From: Carallia brachiata
Lineage: Eukaryota > Streptophyta > Magnoliopsida > Malpighiales > Rhizophoraceae
Direction: 5' to 3'
Assembly (NCBI GenBank): GCA_021464245.1
Contig: JADCRB010000017.1
Location: forward strand, 345,427-409,426
DNA length: 64,000 bases
A program made the translations under genes and the position numbers. Positions 38,036 to 49,099 of this stretch are shown here, piece after piece; positions within the stretch are counted from its first letter, which is position 1, and each line of letters begins with the position of its first letter. A model generated the notes under the pieces. The model did no database searches and was not told where the DNA came from. It worked only from the letters and a program-made list of their open reading frames with translations.

Positions 38036-40122
38036 ATGTTCATGGATTCGAGTAGTGGGCATAACGTTCAACACCAAAACGACCAACCCAATTCGGGTTT
38101 GTTGCGGTTTCGCTCGGCTCCAAGCTCACTCTTCGCAAATTTCAACGATAATGGAGTCAGCGACGATTCTGTTCTGAATTTCCAGGAGTTTGATGGTAAA
38201 TCTGCGGCAAGAGCGGCAGCAGCTGCTGGTTATGTGAATTCCCCGCAGAGTTACTCGGCCTTGCCTCCGCATTATCCAAGGCACAATTCAAGTACGAGCT
38301 CGTCAACCATGGAGGGCTCTTACGGTTTGGTTGGTTCAATGGCGGTGAGTCAACGTGAGCAAGCAAAATGTGTTGACTCAAGTATTGCCAGGCAGAGTAG
38401 CTCCCCTGCTGGTCTTTTTGGGAACCTCCCTATTCAAAATGGTATATTTTTTGCTCTCATTTTTTTGAATTGATGTCATTGAGAATTTTTTACTCTCTGT
38501 GTTCTTCTTTATGCTTGCATGCCTGGAAATATTTGTTCTTGTTCTTCCAATGCAATGGGATAATACCTAGTTGGCTATAACCTTCAATTTACTTGTATGG
38601 TTGTAAGAAGAAATTGAATTTGTTCTATTATAGTTGGCACAAAGGTTGAAATAAGGAAAACATTTTCTATCGATGCAATGACGGGAGAGGAATTCTTCAT
38701 GGGGTTGAATATTAGTGAGTAATTTGAGTGGTAAACTTGGTAAGGTTTCCATGGTCTATTGCCTAATGTGGATTAATGAATGGTTGCAAATGTTCTTTTG
38801 TTTTGAATTTCGAATTTCTTCTGGATTTTGTTCAGTTCAGTTGTTTTGTATCATTCAGTTGATTTGGTTTTGATATGCTACAGATCATGCAAATTTCCTA
38901 TTCTCCATAACATGTCTTTTCAGATTGTTTTATATGGTGTGATAAATTTCCAAAAAAATAAGTTTTATAACGACCAGAAGATAGAAAGAGTCATTGAAGA
39001 TCTCTCGGCAAATTGCAGGCTATCCTTCAATGAAAGGTATGGGAAATTATGCAGCCTCAGATGGTACTAACGGGGAAGGAAGTCCAAGACTGAAGAACCA
39101 ACTAAGCTTCTCACCAAGAGTACCTTCTTCCCTAGGTATGCTGTCACAGATGTCTGAAATTGGAAGTGATAACATTGGGGCAGGAAGCCCTGATAGCAGA
39201 AGGCCCGGAAGTGGAAATGATGATGATCGATTTTATAGCAGCCTCGGATTCCCATATAGTTCTTGGGGCGATTCAAATTTTGTTGAGAATTTCAATGGTG
39301 TGAAAAGGAATCAAAATGATAGTGGAAAACCATTTCCAAGTTCTCAGGTATTTACTTTGTGTATTGGGAGTAAAGTTCTACACATGCATTGTTTGTTTAT
39401 GGGCTTATCTGACTGACTGGTTCAAAATAGGCTGGAGGAATTGGAAATAAGGTACCGTTGCTGTCCCACCACATGAGCTTACCAAAGACTTCAGCAACAA
39501 TGGCTGCCATGGAAAAGTTCCTCAATTTCCAAGATTCTGTTCCTTGTAAGATTAGAGCAAAGCGTGGTTGCGCTACTCATCCACGAAGTATTGCAGAAAG
39601 GGTAAGATTGATCAATGATCTAGCTATGTCACACCTCAAACAATTTCACCTTATGAGATGTCTGTGTTTCAAACTTGTTGATCTCTTGAATTTGAGATCA
39701 TAGTAATGATCATAAGTTATTAACTCTTTCAGGTGAGAAGAACCCGGATCAGTGAAAGAATGAGGAAACTGCAAGAGCTTGTTCCCAACATGGACAAAGT
39801 AAGACTCTCTCCATAAGCGCCATAATCTGCAGATTATTTTCCTGAAGAATTCCTGATACTTATTCTTTTTCTTCATTCCTTCTTGGCAGCAAACAAACAC
39901 AGCAGACATGTTAGATTTGGCAGTTGAGTACATTAAAGATCTTCAGAAACAATATAAGGTATTTGGGGGAGAAAACTAACCAACCCTTGGAGTCATTCCT
40001 CATATTTGTTCATCTTTAATTCACAGTTCTAACACTTTTTTTTTCGGCAGAACCTGAGCGACAAGAGGGCGAACTGCAAGTGCTTGAGTAACCAGAAGCC
40101 GGCCCAAAACCACATCGTTTGA
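38036..40122 (+). CDS. bHLH130/FBH-class transcription factor
   Basis: Six exons join in frame: 38036-38441, 39019-39347, 39431-39601, 39733-39798, 39890-39958 and 40051-40122. They encode 370 residues from the first ATG, or 368 if the better-placed ATG at 38042 (MDSSSG) is used. The N-terminal half is Ser/Asn-rich and carries the subfamily motif SGLLRFRSAPSSLFANF at about 22-38. A second conserved block includes RLKNQLSFSPR and the EIGSDNIGAGSPD region. The bHLH domain at about 291-347 has IAERVRRTRISERMRKLQEL, with Glu301 and Arg305 as the E-box contacts, and helix 2 QTNTADMLDLAVEYIKDLQK. A short tail KCLSNQKP follows. In Arabidopsis this class (FBH1-4, AKS) activates CONSTANS and guard-cell potassium channel genes; that role is inferred here. 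Phosphorylatable Ser in the RxxS-rich basic region fits known AKS control by ABA. Confidence 0.93.
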
Positions 40123-40338
40123 CACAAGCTTCTGTACAGGAAATCCAAAAGAAGATAGTTGATAGGAAACAGTTTTTGTTTCTTTCCTCTATGCAGTGAT
40201 CTATAGTATCAGGAAATGGTAAATTATACTTTCCATGTATTTACTTCCTTTTTGGTGGGGCTACTAAGTTTGTAGAATTTCCATAAAAAAATTTCAGATG
40301 CTGAAAGCTAGCAAAGTTTTCAGGTGACAGAGTAGCTT

Positions 40339-40344
40339 AATAAA
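40339..40344 (+). terminator. Probable polyadenylation signal of the bHLH130-type gene
   Basis: AATAAA occurs about 217 bases after the stop codon, within a 3' UTR of ordinary length. Confidence 0.5.
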
Positions 40345-41661
40345 GAGATCAAAAGTGTTGTGTAATGTTGGACTTCCTCTTCTTGCTGTAATGCATTAAT
40401 TCAACATCACTTGCAACTTACACCTTCCTCATTTGGGTGATTTTTTTTCGCTGTGGGCAATAAGTGATAGTCTAGTAGAATGGACTCCCTATTCATCACT
40501 TAATTTCTCTCTTATTTTCATTTTCATAACTCAACTTTAGTTACTTACAATCAAATCACTCAACTTCAGTCGCAATTCAATTTAATAACTAGGTCACTTT
40601 ACTAGATAAAAGGTATAAATTCCACCCACGGAAGATCATTTTTATGCAATTAAGTCGATTACATTTACTGTTGATCAATGAACATGTTCAAGAACTGACT
40701 TTATTTATATTAGTACAAACTACATAGTGCCAAAGATTTTAAAAATAAAAAAATTATCTACATTTTTCAAATTTTTTTTATATATTCTAACAACGCCATT
40801 AATATGCAACGGTTTATTACCTTATTTGGTCATGCTTCTGTTTGCTGGTTTTGGTATTCCTGTGGGCGCCAAAGGTTGTACGGTCGTACTTTAGGAAGAT
40901 ATCCAACATTTTTTTTAGGTAATGTTTGAATATAGATAAAAACTGAAAAAAAAAATAATACATCTTATTTAGAATTTATATTTTGAATTTTAAGATAATA
41001 TTTGTTAAAATCTAAATTTTAGTTTTGTAAATAATAATAATAATAAAAAAATATTTCCTCGATGTATCTCTTAGTACAAATTATGTATACCAAGTTGGGC
41101 CTTTTTTTTAAAAATTTTTTGTTGCAATCCACATCACAGGTTGACGTTACTGCTTAAGTTAAATTTGCTATCTCCAAAGTCCAAAGTTGTATCATTTTCC
41201 AGAGCCCAAGGATTTGTTTTATTTTGGAATTTTTTGGTCGCCATTTGGTCCTTTGCTTAAAATTAAAAAATAATAATAAAAAAGAAAAGATCCAACAAAG
41301 AATTTTCTGATGGTAATTAACATACTAGAATTTCTGGTATTTGCTACTCTAAGTGTTTTTCCTCCTTCATTCCTTGTTCCTTGTTCTTGGTAATTAGACT
41401 GTTAAATCAATTCAGACCGCAAAGACATTTAAAGAAGATTTAAACATTTTCGTAGTTAATTGCGATATATGCATTTTTCATGCGTGCATAACAGCCTGTT
41501 GCCTAATTTTGTCGATTTTTTCTGTTGTTTTTTTTTTTTTAAGAGATTGTTAATCTTGTCGATTATTGAAAGATAAGGATGATGTTGTGTACGTGTCCAC
41601 CACGTGGATAAAAAATTGTAAATCCGAATGGTCTAGCTAGCTGGAATTGTTCTTCTAAAGA
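40345..41661. other. Intergenic, no feature resolved
   Basis: AT-rich spacer without a recognisable gene. Confidence 0.4.
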
Positions 41662-42017
41662 ATTAATATATAAAAATATTATTAATTTTATTTAAAATAA
41701 TTATTTTAATTTTAATTTTAAAAAATAACAATTTATCTTTTTAAAAATTTATTGTAATAAATATAATACCCAATGATTTCATATGAATAGAATCTATCAA
41801 TTTCAACCACAAATTTATAAGAATATATCTGTTTTTGATGATATGATCATCATATACGTTAGTACTATATCATCAAAACAGATAAATTCTATTAAAAAAA
41901 TTTTACAACAAATTAGATTTATGATAAAAAAATTCAATAAAAATAAAATGTTATTTTTTAAAATTAACATTAAATTTATTAATTTAAATAAAATTAATGA
42001 TATTTTTATATATTAAT
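41662..42017. mobile_element. Foldback/MITE element with long arms, family F
   Basis: The left arm from 41662 (ATTAATATATAAAAATATTA) and the reverse complement of the right arm ending 42017 match with few mismatches for over 80 bases. A second, inner inverted pair (ATCTGTTTTTGATGATAT with ATATCATCAAAACAGAT) sits at the centre, about 41826-41884. The transcript of either strand would fold into one long hairpin. A 77-codon open frame inside follows from AT composition and I do not consider it a gene. Confidence 0.65.
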
Positions 42018-42081
42018 TTTTTTTAATAGTCAACATCAGTGCCACGTCCATAAACCAGGAACTTTCAATGGAGAAAGAACT

Positions 42082-42560
42082 AAGGTTGTCAGAATCAGAT
42101 TGGATATCGAATCAGAAATATTAGTGAGTCAAGATTCAACTGGTCAAATCGGTATTTAATATATATATATATATATATATATATGTATAAAAGTAATTTA
42201 AATAAATAATAGATATGTGTAGTAATTAAATATTAACTTTTTTAATTTTAAAGATTAAATTGAAAGTTTTAATAAATTTAGGATTAAATTAAAAATTTTA
42301 ATAAAGTTAGAGTTCAAATTATAATTTAAACAAACTTTGAGATCAAATTAAAATTTTTAAATATTTATATTTTACTTGGATCGATTGAATCAATCCGATT
42401 TTAACTAATTTTTATCGATTTTTACCTATTTTAGACCGATTTTGACCAGTTCTGACCAGTCTGAATTTCATTTAAGTTTTATTTTTAACCGGATCAGACC
42501 ACCAGCCGATCACCGGTTCAACCGATCGGATCGGTCAGTCTGATCCGATTTTCACAACCA
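42082..42560. mobile_element. Inverted-repeat element, GGTTGT family
   Basis: The left end AAGGTTGTCAGAATCAGAT and the reverse complement of the right end (ATGGTTGTGAAAATCGGAT) match imperfectly. The right half is rich in GATCGG/CCGATC-type short palindromes. A (TA)n run lies at about 42160-42184. This pattern is common in plant nonautonomous elements; the superfamily is not clear. Confidence 0.5.
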
Positions 42561-44361
42561 TGAAAAAAAACACGAAAATTAGAGTAATTGACCCCCACGT
42601 GGTTTCTTGTATCAGCGGATAATGGTTAACAAAAAGTTCTAGCTGCTTTAGCATTATTTTATTTTTTTTGACAAAAAAAAACCCTCAAACTATATATCGA
42701 CGTAATTATTACGCATGAATAAAGAAGATGAGAGATTCTTGTTGAGAAATGTCCACCCAAATCCAAGGCTTATAAGACCTTTAAGAAAAAAGTGCATCAA
42801 CTGTTAAATTAAATAGCATACTAAAAAAGTGTATTATAATAGTAAAAATTTTTAATTTATTTTATTTTTTTATAAATATAAGTTGTTTATAATCTTCAAT
42901 TATACAATAAGTAAGATTTGTTTAAATTTAAAAGATGATAAAATAGATTTATACAGTATAAAAATATGAGTTATACACATAAAAAAAAAAAAGAGTAAAA
43001 ATAATGAGTAAATATTATAGTCTTTGGTAAGAAGATAATTCTGGAGAGAGACCTGGCTGCTGGATGTCATCCTAATTTCAGCTTATAATCGGTTTCTGTT
43101 TCTGGATTACTGTTTGTTTAGGCACTAACAGCCAATTCCAAACTAGTTCATATACGACATGTAGAAGTGGGTATTCATGTTATTGGATGATAGGAGGAAG
43201 AGATGTACCAACTAAAATGTTGACATTCATATATCTTGGACTTGAGACGATCGTTGGATGAGAATTACCAGAGTTTGATGATAATGCGAGAACCAGAGAT
43301 TTTGATATAGAATTTGCCAACATAAAAAAAAAAGGAAAAATTAAGAGAATATAGAAAATAGTTATAGACTAGTCATAGATAGTATAAAAATTTTTTAACA
43401 AAAAAATTGTTTAAAAAATTTTTTTTAATTTAAGACTAAGGGTAATATTAAATATATTTAGAATAATATTAAATATGTTTAAATTTTAATTTAAAAAATA
43501 AAATTTAATTAATTATTAAAAATTATATTTATTTATATAATTACTTTATAATTATTTTTTATGGTTTCTAACGAGACTAAAAAATACAAAATACCCATAT
43601 GAAATTTTAAGACTTGAAAAATAATCCTTAGATGCTTGGCTACTGGCGAGGGGCGCAGAACAGTTGACAAAAATTTTGCCCTGATAGCTGCGCTTGCTTG
43701 AGCGTTTCATTCCTAGCATTCGAGTTTGACAGAAACCAATTGTCCAAACGCAATTTCTTCTCGCATTTTCCGCCATATGACGTCATTGTAAATAAATTTT
43801 TTTTTTTTTTTTGCAAAAGAAAATAGTTGTACGATCATATTAATAGAATAATAGAATGTATAACTATATTAATAAAATACACAATATATTATTAATAAAC
43901 TAATGACATTATGTGCACATATTGTTAGTATTATTTTATATTTTATTAATTTTGTTATATATTTTATTATTTTAGTTGCACAATTAATTATTTTTTTTGT
44001 AATTATTCTATAGGAAGGCAGTGAAAGTGGCAAAAACGTTAAAATGACGAAAAGACGCCCATGGTGAGATGCTTTATTTGAATTAGATCTAAACGAAGTT
44101 GAGGTGAAGAGCCATGACTGTGGAAGGAGAAAGTGAGGAGGATAGGGAATGGGGAGGAAAACGAGGACAGAGAGAGGATGGGAGATTGGGAGGAAGGCAG
44201 ACCACTGCCGTCGGTCAGGGATGAGGAGGGGGTGAGTTGTGAGTAAAGGGGGGAGAATTTAGAGAGAGAGAGTTTTAGAGAGAGATTGAATAATTTTTTG
44301 ATTTGATTTTTACCACTGGATACCATGTATTGGTCTTGGATAGACGAGTGACTGATTTTTT
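42561..44361. other. Intergenic, no gene resolved
   Basis: The DNA is AT-rich up to about 44000, then a purine-rich block at 44040-44290. An open frame on the minus strand in that block reflects its Ser/Leu-rich low complexity and is not accepted as a gene. Confidence 0.4.
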
Positions 44362-44428
44362 GCTCATAGACTCATATGGTCATAAGAATCAAATTTGCAA
44401 GTCCAACTAGCAAAAATGTACCATGCAA
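44362..44428. repeat. Direct repeat, copy 1 (empty SINE site)
   Basis: This 67-base stretch starting GCTCATAGACTCATATGGTC is about 85-90% alike to 46213-46285. The bases just before it (GAGTGACTGATTTTTT) resemble the target of the SINE at 46003 without the insertion. Confidence 0.7.
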
Positions 44429-45873
44429 GGGATAAATTCGTTGATGGGTCAATCATTATTATTCGTTTTTTTATATTTAGGTCAGTAACTAAAACAATCT
44501 CCAATCAAGGTTACTATCGCCAAAAAAAACACAAATGAATCAATGACTCTTGGAACGTTAATTTGGCTTACATGGCAACTGATGTGTCTATGTTTAGTTA
44601 TTCCAGTGAGCTTTCAACGCTTGGTGGCAAGTCAAAGTCACTTACTTTGATCTTTTTCCATGCCACATCATATCACTGTCATCTCTCCTCGCCTCAATTA
44701 TTCTTCTCACCATCTTAAGTCCTGGATATTTTAATTTTGATTTTCCACAATCTAAATTGTTTCCACTCTCAAAGGATGATTTAATAGTTTCCTCCTCCGG
44801 CCTCGACCCCTATCCCTACACTACACGTTCAATGGCTCTGCTCTCCTGCCGTTGCTGCCGCCTCTAGAACCCGCACTCACTCTTGATCCTCTCCAGTACA
44901 GTCAACAACAGCTGCATTTCTTTCATCTCCGAGCAGGGCATGGTTTTCTTTCCAGACCTTTTTATTCCACACTGCTCTGATTAATTGAAATATACGCTTA
45001 AATGTGGTCTAATGTCTTCCGCCGAGCGGAGCGGGTGTGAGGTGTTATATGGATTGCCCCCACAGGAACATTTGTTTCATTGGAATTCCCTCATTGTATA
45101 AAATTCTAGCAAAACAAAACGTAAATTGCAAATAATAATGTAAAGCACTTTAAAAAAAATCTTTTGAAGTAAATTCTCTAAGCCAAAAAGCAAAATCACC
45201 ATCCACTCAATCAGCCCACCCCACCTCCTCATACTAACCCAAAAAAAAAAAAAAAAAATCTCCAAAAAAAAATTTATCTGGCCCGGATCACTAATGGCAA
45301 GCTCTCTCGAGACCAGTCCTCCTCTGCCAAGGACATCAATGGCACCTCCTATTCCAATCCTCCGCTTTTTCATCCCCATTACTTCTGTTGCTGTCCTGGT
45401 TATCCTTATTTCAGCCACCGTTAGAGGGAGTTTTTTGCCCATTTATGCTACCATCTTCGCAGACGAAAAGGAGGAAGTGAGGGAACAAATTGTGACGGTG
45501 GAGGATGAAGGATAGAGGGGACAACGAGAAGTAGAGAATAGTAGGGAGAGAGATGGTGGTGGGCAGGAGAGGTGTTGATAGGGGAGGAAGGGGTGAAGAA
45601 GCAGGCGGCGGTGGCCATGGGGCATGGGGGCGTTGGGCAGAAGAACCAAAAAAAAAAAAAAAAAACAAAACATTTGTTTGGCGTTAAATGCATGCATGAG
45701 TTTTTAGTTCTGTTAACCACTCAACGAATATAAGTGACATTTTACCCTTAATTGCACATATCTCATAAAAAAATAATGTGTTCATTAAAAAATTTAATTT
45801 CATCGTATGTTTGATGAAAATTCGAACTCAAAATGATTTTTACCGTTTAGAAAAATACCATGTAGTGGCTTTG

Positions 45874-45905
<32 letters not shown>

Positions 45906-45985
45906 GTCTAAGTCTTGAAAATTTTTTGATGGATGAGTAGATGAGTGAGCTTGTTAGGGTTTTACACATGCCTTTCCCGCTTCCT
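44429..45985. other. Intergenic; short membrane-like ORF of unknown status at 45294-45515
   Basis: A plus-strand frame of 73 codons (45294-45515) begins MASSLETSPPLPR and has one hydrophobic segment (about residues 23-43, ILRFFIPITSVAVLVILIS) and an acidic tail. I do not recognise it. It is followed by low-complexity purine-rich DNA and an A run, so it may be chance. TTTCCCGC, an E2F-like site, is at 45973-45980. A (TA)n run lies at about 45889-45904. Confidence 0.3.
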
Positions 45986-46002
45986 CCGAGTGAGCTGTTT
46001 TT

Positions 46003-46193
46003 TTTTTTTTTTGTTAGACCGCTCAGTATTTAGTTCATTGGACTAACTAATTTGAATTGATTCGGATAGTACCCCGAAGGGCGGTAAATGTCTCATAGCA
46101 GGTATTTAACGTGGTTACATTTTCAAAACTCAAAACTGAGATTTCTAATTAAATAAATTCAAATTCTTACTATCTAAACCAGCACCCACTAAT
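46003..46193 (-). mobile_element. SINE (Au-like), minus strand, upstream of UVI4
   Basis: The element is related along its length to the SINE at 13940-14123 (for example GGTATTTAACGTGGTTACATT against AGTATTTAACGCGACTGCATT on the plus strand). It is flanked by CCGAGTGAGCTGTTTTT (45986-46002) and CCGAATGAGCTGTTTTT (46194-46210), a 17-bp target duplication with one mismatch. The tRNA-like head is more decayed than in the other copy. Confidence 0.75.
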
Positions 46194-46212
46194 CCGAATG
46201 AGCTGTTTTTCA

Positions 46213-46285
46213 GCTCATAGACTCGTATAGTCACAGGAATCAAATTTGCAAGTCCAAGTCCAACTAGCAAAAGCGTACTGTGCAA
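46213..46285. repeat. Direct repeat, copy 2
   Basis: This is the partner of 44362-44428. It carries an extra 6-base unit (GTCCAAGTCCAA against GTCCAA) and lies just to the right of the SINE's target duplication. Confidence 0.7.
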
Positions 46286-46523
46286 CACCACTAGGCCCAT
46301 TAACCTAACCCCCCTCCCAAAAATAGCAAGAGGAATTATAAAAATAAAAAACAAGGAGGCCCGCCCAGGTTATTTAACAAGTGAAGCGGGGTAAAATCGT
46401 GATATCAGATTTAGAAAACCCTGAGCCCGCCCGATGGAAGAAAATTTGAAATTTGAAAGGCCTACGAGATTGCGCCACGTGCCAAAATGTTCATGAGCTT
46501 TCATTTCTTGAAGTTTTGGATAG

Positions 46524-46529
46524 TATAAG
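46524..46529 (+). promoter_or_regulatory. Possible TATA element of the UVI4 gene
   Basis: TATAAG lies about 90 bases before the CAT-repeat leader and 30-odd bases before the presumed transcript start. This is the best core-promoter candidate upstream of the gene. Confidence 0.35.
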
Positions 46530-46554
46530 ACCGCCCAAATTTCCACTTTGAAAA

Positions 46555-49099
46555 ATTTGCCAATTTTCACTTCTCTCTTCGGCTTCTCTGTTTATTTTTT
46601 TTAAATCATTTGCAGTGAAACTGAAGCTGGATCTGAAACAGCCTCTCCTTTCCTCCCTTGTTGTGCCTCATCATCATCATCATCATCAAGAAAAATCCCA
46701 ACCCAAATCCTTACCATTGTGCAAGGTAACTAAAAACTCAGCAATCTCAACCCACCATTTCTTTTTTTTTTTCTTTTTTTCTTGTTCATTGATCTATTTC
46801 ATTTCTTTTTCGATTGACTATTTATTTTATTTGTTACTTTAAAAATCTGGCATTTGGGTATCACTAAAATGATATTTTTTCTTCTGGGTCACAAAGAATT
46901 TCTCATTTTCTTGCTTAGATGACATCTGGGTCTGAAAGGAGAGCCAGTTTTCTCGGAATCTTTTATCATTTTCCGGGGAAAAAAAAGGAAATGATTTCTT
47001 TCTTTTTAATTTTTTTTGGGTTTCTTTGGGTCAAATAATATTGTTTGTATGTGATGGCAGTAGCAATGCCGGAATCGAGAGACAGACTGGCAAGGGCGGT
47101 CGATATTGCTGCGCTTTACGCTAGGAGACGGTCGGGGCCACTGGAGATTTTTCAAGACCAGCCAGAGCTTGATGCAGCCCTGTTTGGAACTCCACGCCCG
47201 AGGCCAATCACGGCGGCGCGCAGCGGCTGCGGACCGGAACGGTGGGTGCGGGTTCCGCTGGGCGGGGAAGGGGTGGTTTGGGCACTCCAAGAGGCAGGAG
47301 CATGTACGGAACACCGGCAACAACGAGAAGCAGAGAAAACTTGCCCAGTGGAAGTGCCCGAAGAGAAATGGCCACGGAAGAGTCGTGGTGCTAACAGCGT
47401 GTTACCTTATTGGTATCCGAGAACTCCTCTTCGTGATATCACTGCCGTGGTTCGGGTAATTTGCTACTAGTACTCTTGGCTCGGCTCGCTTCTTATTTCC
47501 TGGGGACTTTTGTTTTCGAATTGCAATTGTGTTGTATTGAAATGATTTTAATTACTATGTTTCTTGATTTTCTCTGTTAATTTATGGCATCCCATCTCTT
47601 CTCTTTAATTGTTTGTTCCTTTGTTTCTTTCTGCTTCTTTTATCTATTTCTTGGATTTTTGGGCCAAGAATTTAGATGGGATTTACTGAAATTTGGGTGG
47701 TATAGGGATGATTGGTGTATAATGGCTTAAAGCAGTTTGATGCTTGCTGCAGTTCTTGGCAGATGGTCTTTGGTACTATAATGCTTGTGATGTAATTTCT
47801 TGGGTTGTATGCGTCTTGATCTGAAGTGTTTTTATTGATGATTTTGTTATCCCTTTGTTTACAGGAAACAATGGTTGGGTAAATCTTGTTATAAATGGCT
47901 ATTGCTGCAAACTGTATGTGGTTTTTGTCTCTGAAACCCAGATGAACATCTGCATTTCCCTTTTTAATGCTAATTCAATCCGAGCTTCTGCCTAGATCGA
48001 TGTTTATGTTTTCTATTGGAGGACTATGGCTTGTCTCATAGGTCATGCGGTTCTGGCTCCTGGGTCCAGTGCATCTTTGCTTGGCCGCAACTAATATTGC
48101 CTTTGTTATGTTATTATTATTGTTATTTTTTAATGGTTGCAACTTGTCATTATATATCGTTGGTTGCAATGTTGTTGTAGTTGCTTTGATGGCATCGAAG
48201 TTCTCTGATTTTTAATTAGTTTGATTCAGAGGTTGAAGAGTTGATTTTCCCTCTTTGGTATTATGAGTTCAGTTAACTAGCAATCTGGGTGTTGATTGAT
48301 TCATTTATCAAAGTTGATTTGGCTATGCAACTGTATGGCCTTTTTCAGCTCCTTGTTAGGAAACTGATGAATCACCTACCATATCATATTTGGCCGATCC
48401 AATGAAATAAGAATGATCTAAAAAAGGATTTACAGGCATTCGCTACAATTGCTGAGTTAGTAGATATGATTGACTTGCACCACCTATTTGATTGTACTCA
48501 AGCACTTGTGGTGTTGGACTTGAGCGTCCAAACAAGCATGGCTGTCAAGTATCTTTGCATGTATTAAAATTTTTACTTCTTTCAAGTTGCCAAAGCCGTG
48601 GGAAACTCCAATATTCTTTATTTCTGGCAAAACTTTTGTCACTGCATATGATACTGGAAAAGGATAGATCGGAGTTCAATTGATCTAAATCTGGAGGTAA
48701 CTTTTTGAGCAGGCTATTGAAAGGAGAAGAGAACGCTTGAGAGGAAGTGAAGGCCAAGAAAATGAGAGCCCAATTCCCCAGGCTCACAGAGTTACTGACT
48801 CTTCTGGGCCATCAGCAGATGATCATCTTGAGCACAGTGACGCTATAACAACTCCAGTTCCAAGTCACGGAACCAAGCGCTGCCCCCCTACTATTGGTAA
48901 AGTGCCAAGAATTTTGCTTGATATCACAAATCAGTCTTCTGGAGATTCAGAATGCCTAACCCCTCAGAAAAAGCTACTAAACTCAATTGACAAAGTTGAG
49001 AAAGTAGTGATGGAGGAGTTGCAAAAACTGAAGAGAACTCCTACTGCTAGAAAGGCAGATAGGGAGAAACGAGTACGTACTCTTATGTCAATGCGGTAG
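46555..49099 (+). CDS. UVI4/POLYCHOME, APC/C inhibitor; exon 1 frame disrupted
   Basis: A leader exon (to 46725, with a CAT repeat at about 46669-46690) is followed by an intron at 46726-47060. Coding exons are 47066-47455 and 48713-49099; together they give 258 residues. UVI4 (POLYCHOME) restrains the APC/C ubiquitin ligase, mainly with CCS52A-type activators, and so limits endoreduplication; it is nuclear. The N terminus [22 protein letters not shown], the D-box region [14 protein letters not shown] at about 116-130 followed by AIERRRERL, the conserved [15 protein letters not shown] block, and the final MR dipeptide (MR-tail) are all present. The oddity is in the middle: between about 47190 and 47365 the family-like sequence ([20 protein letters not shown]) is in the next frame. 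Two compensating single-base indels are needed, one near 47205-47235 and one near 47365-47371. The sequence as given stays open but replaces about 50 residues, including the G-x-E-N-like motif. Confidence 0.85.

Noticed and set aside
41783..42016. 77-codon frame in the foldback element
   Set aside because: It is made of Ile/Lys/Asn codons expected from AT-rich inverted repeats and has no known domain.
44039..44326. Minus-strand 95-codon Ser/Leu-rich frame
   Set aside because: It lies in purine-rich low-complexity DNA, has no conserved motif and no splice or promoter context.
45077..45720. Overlapping minus-strand frames opposite the 45294 ORF
   Set aside because: Pro/Ser/Phe-rich translations arise from low-complexity purine tracts and A runs; no family features.
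47106..47459. Third-frame ORF across UVI4 exon 1
   Set aside because: Its translation shows none of the UVI4 motifs; the conserved pieces are in the other two frames.
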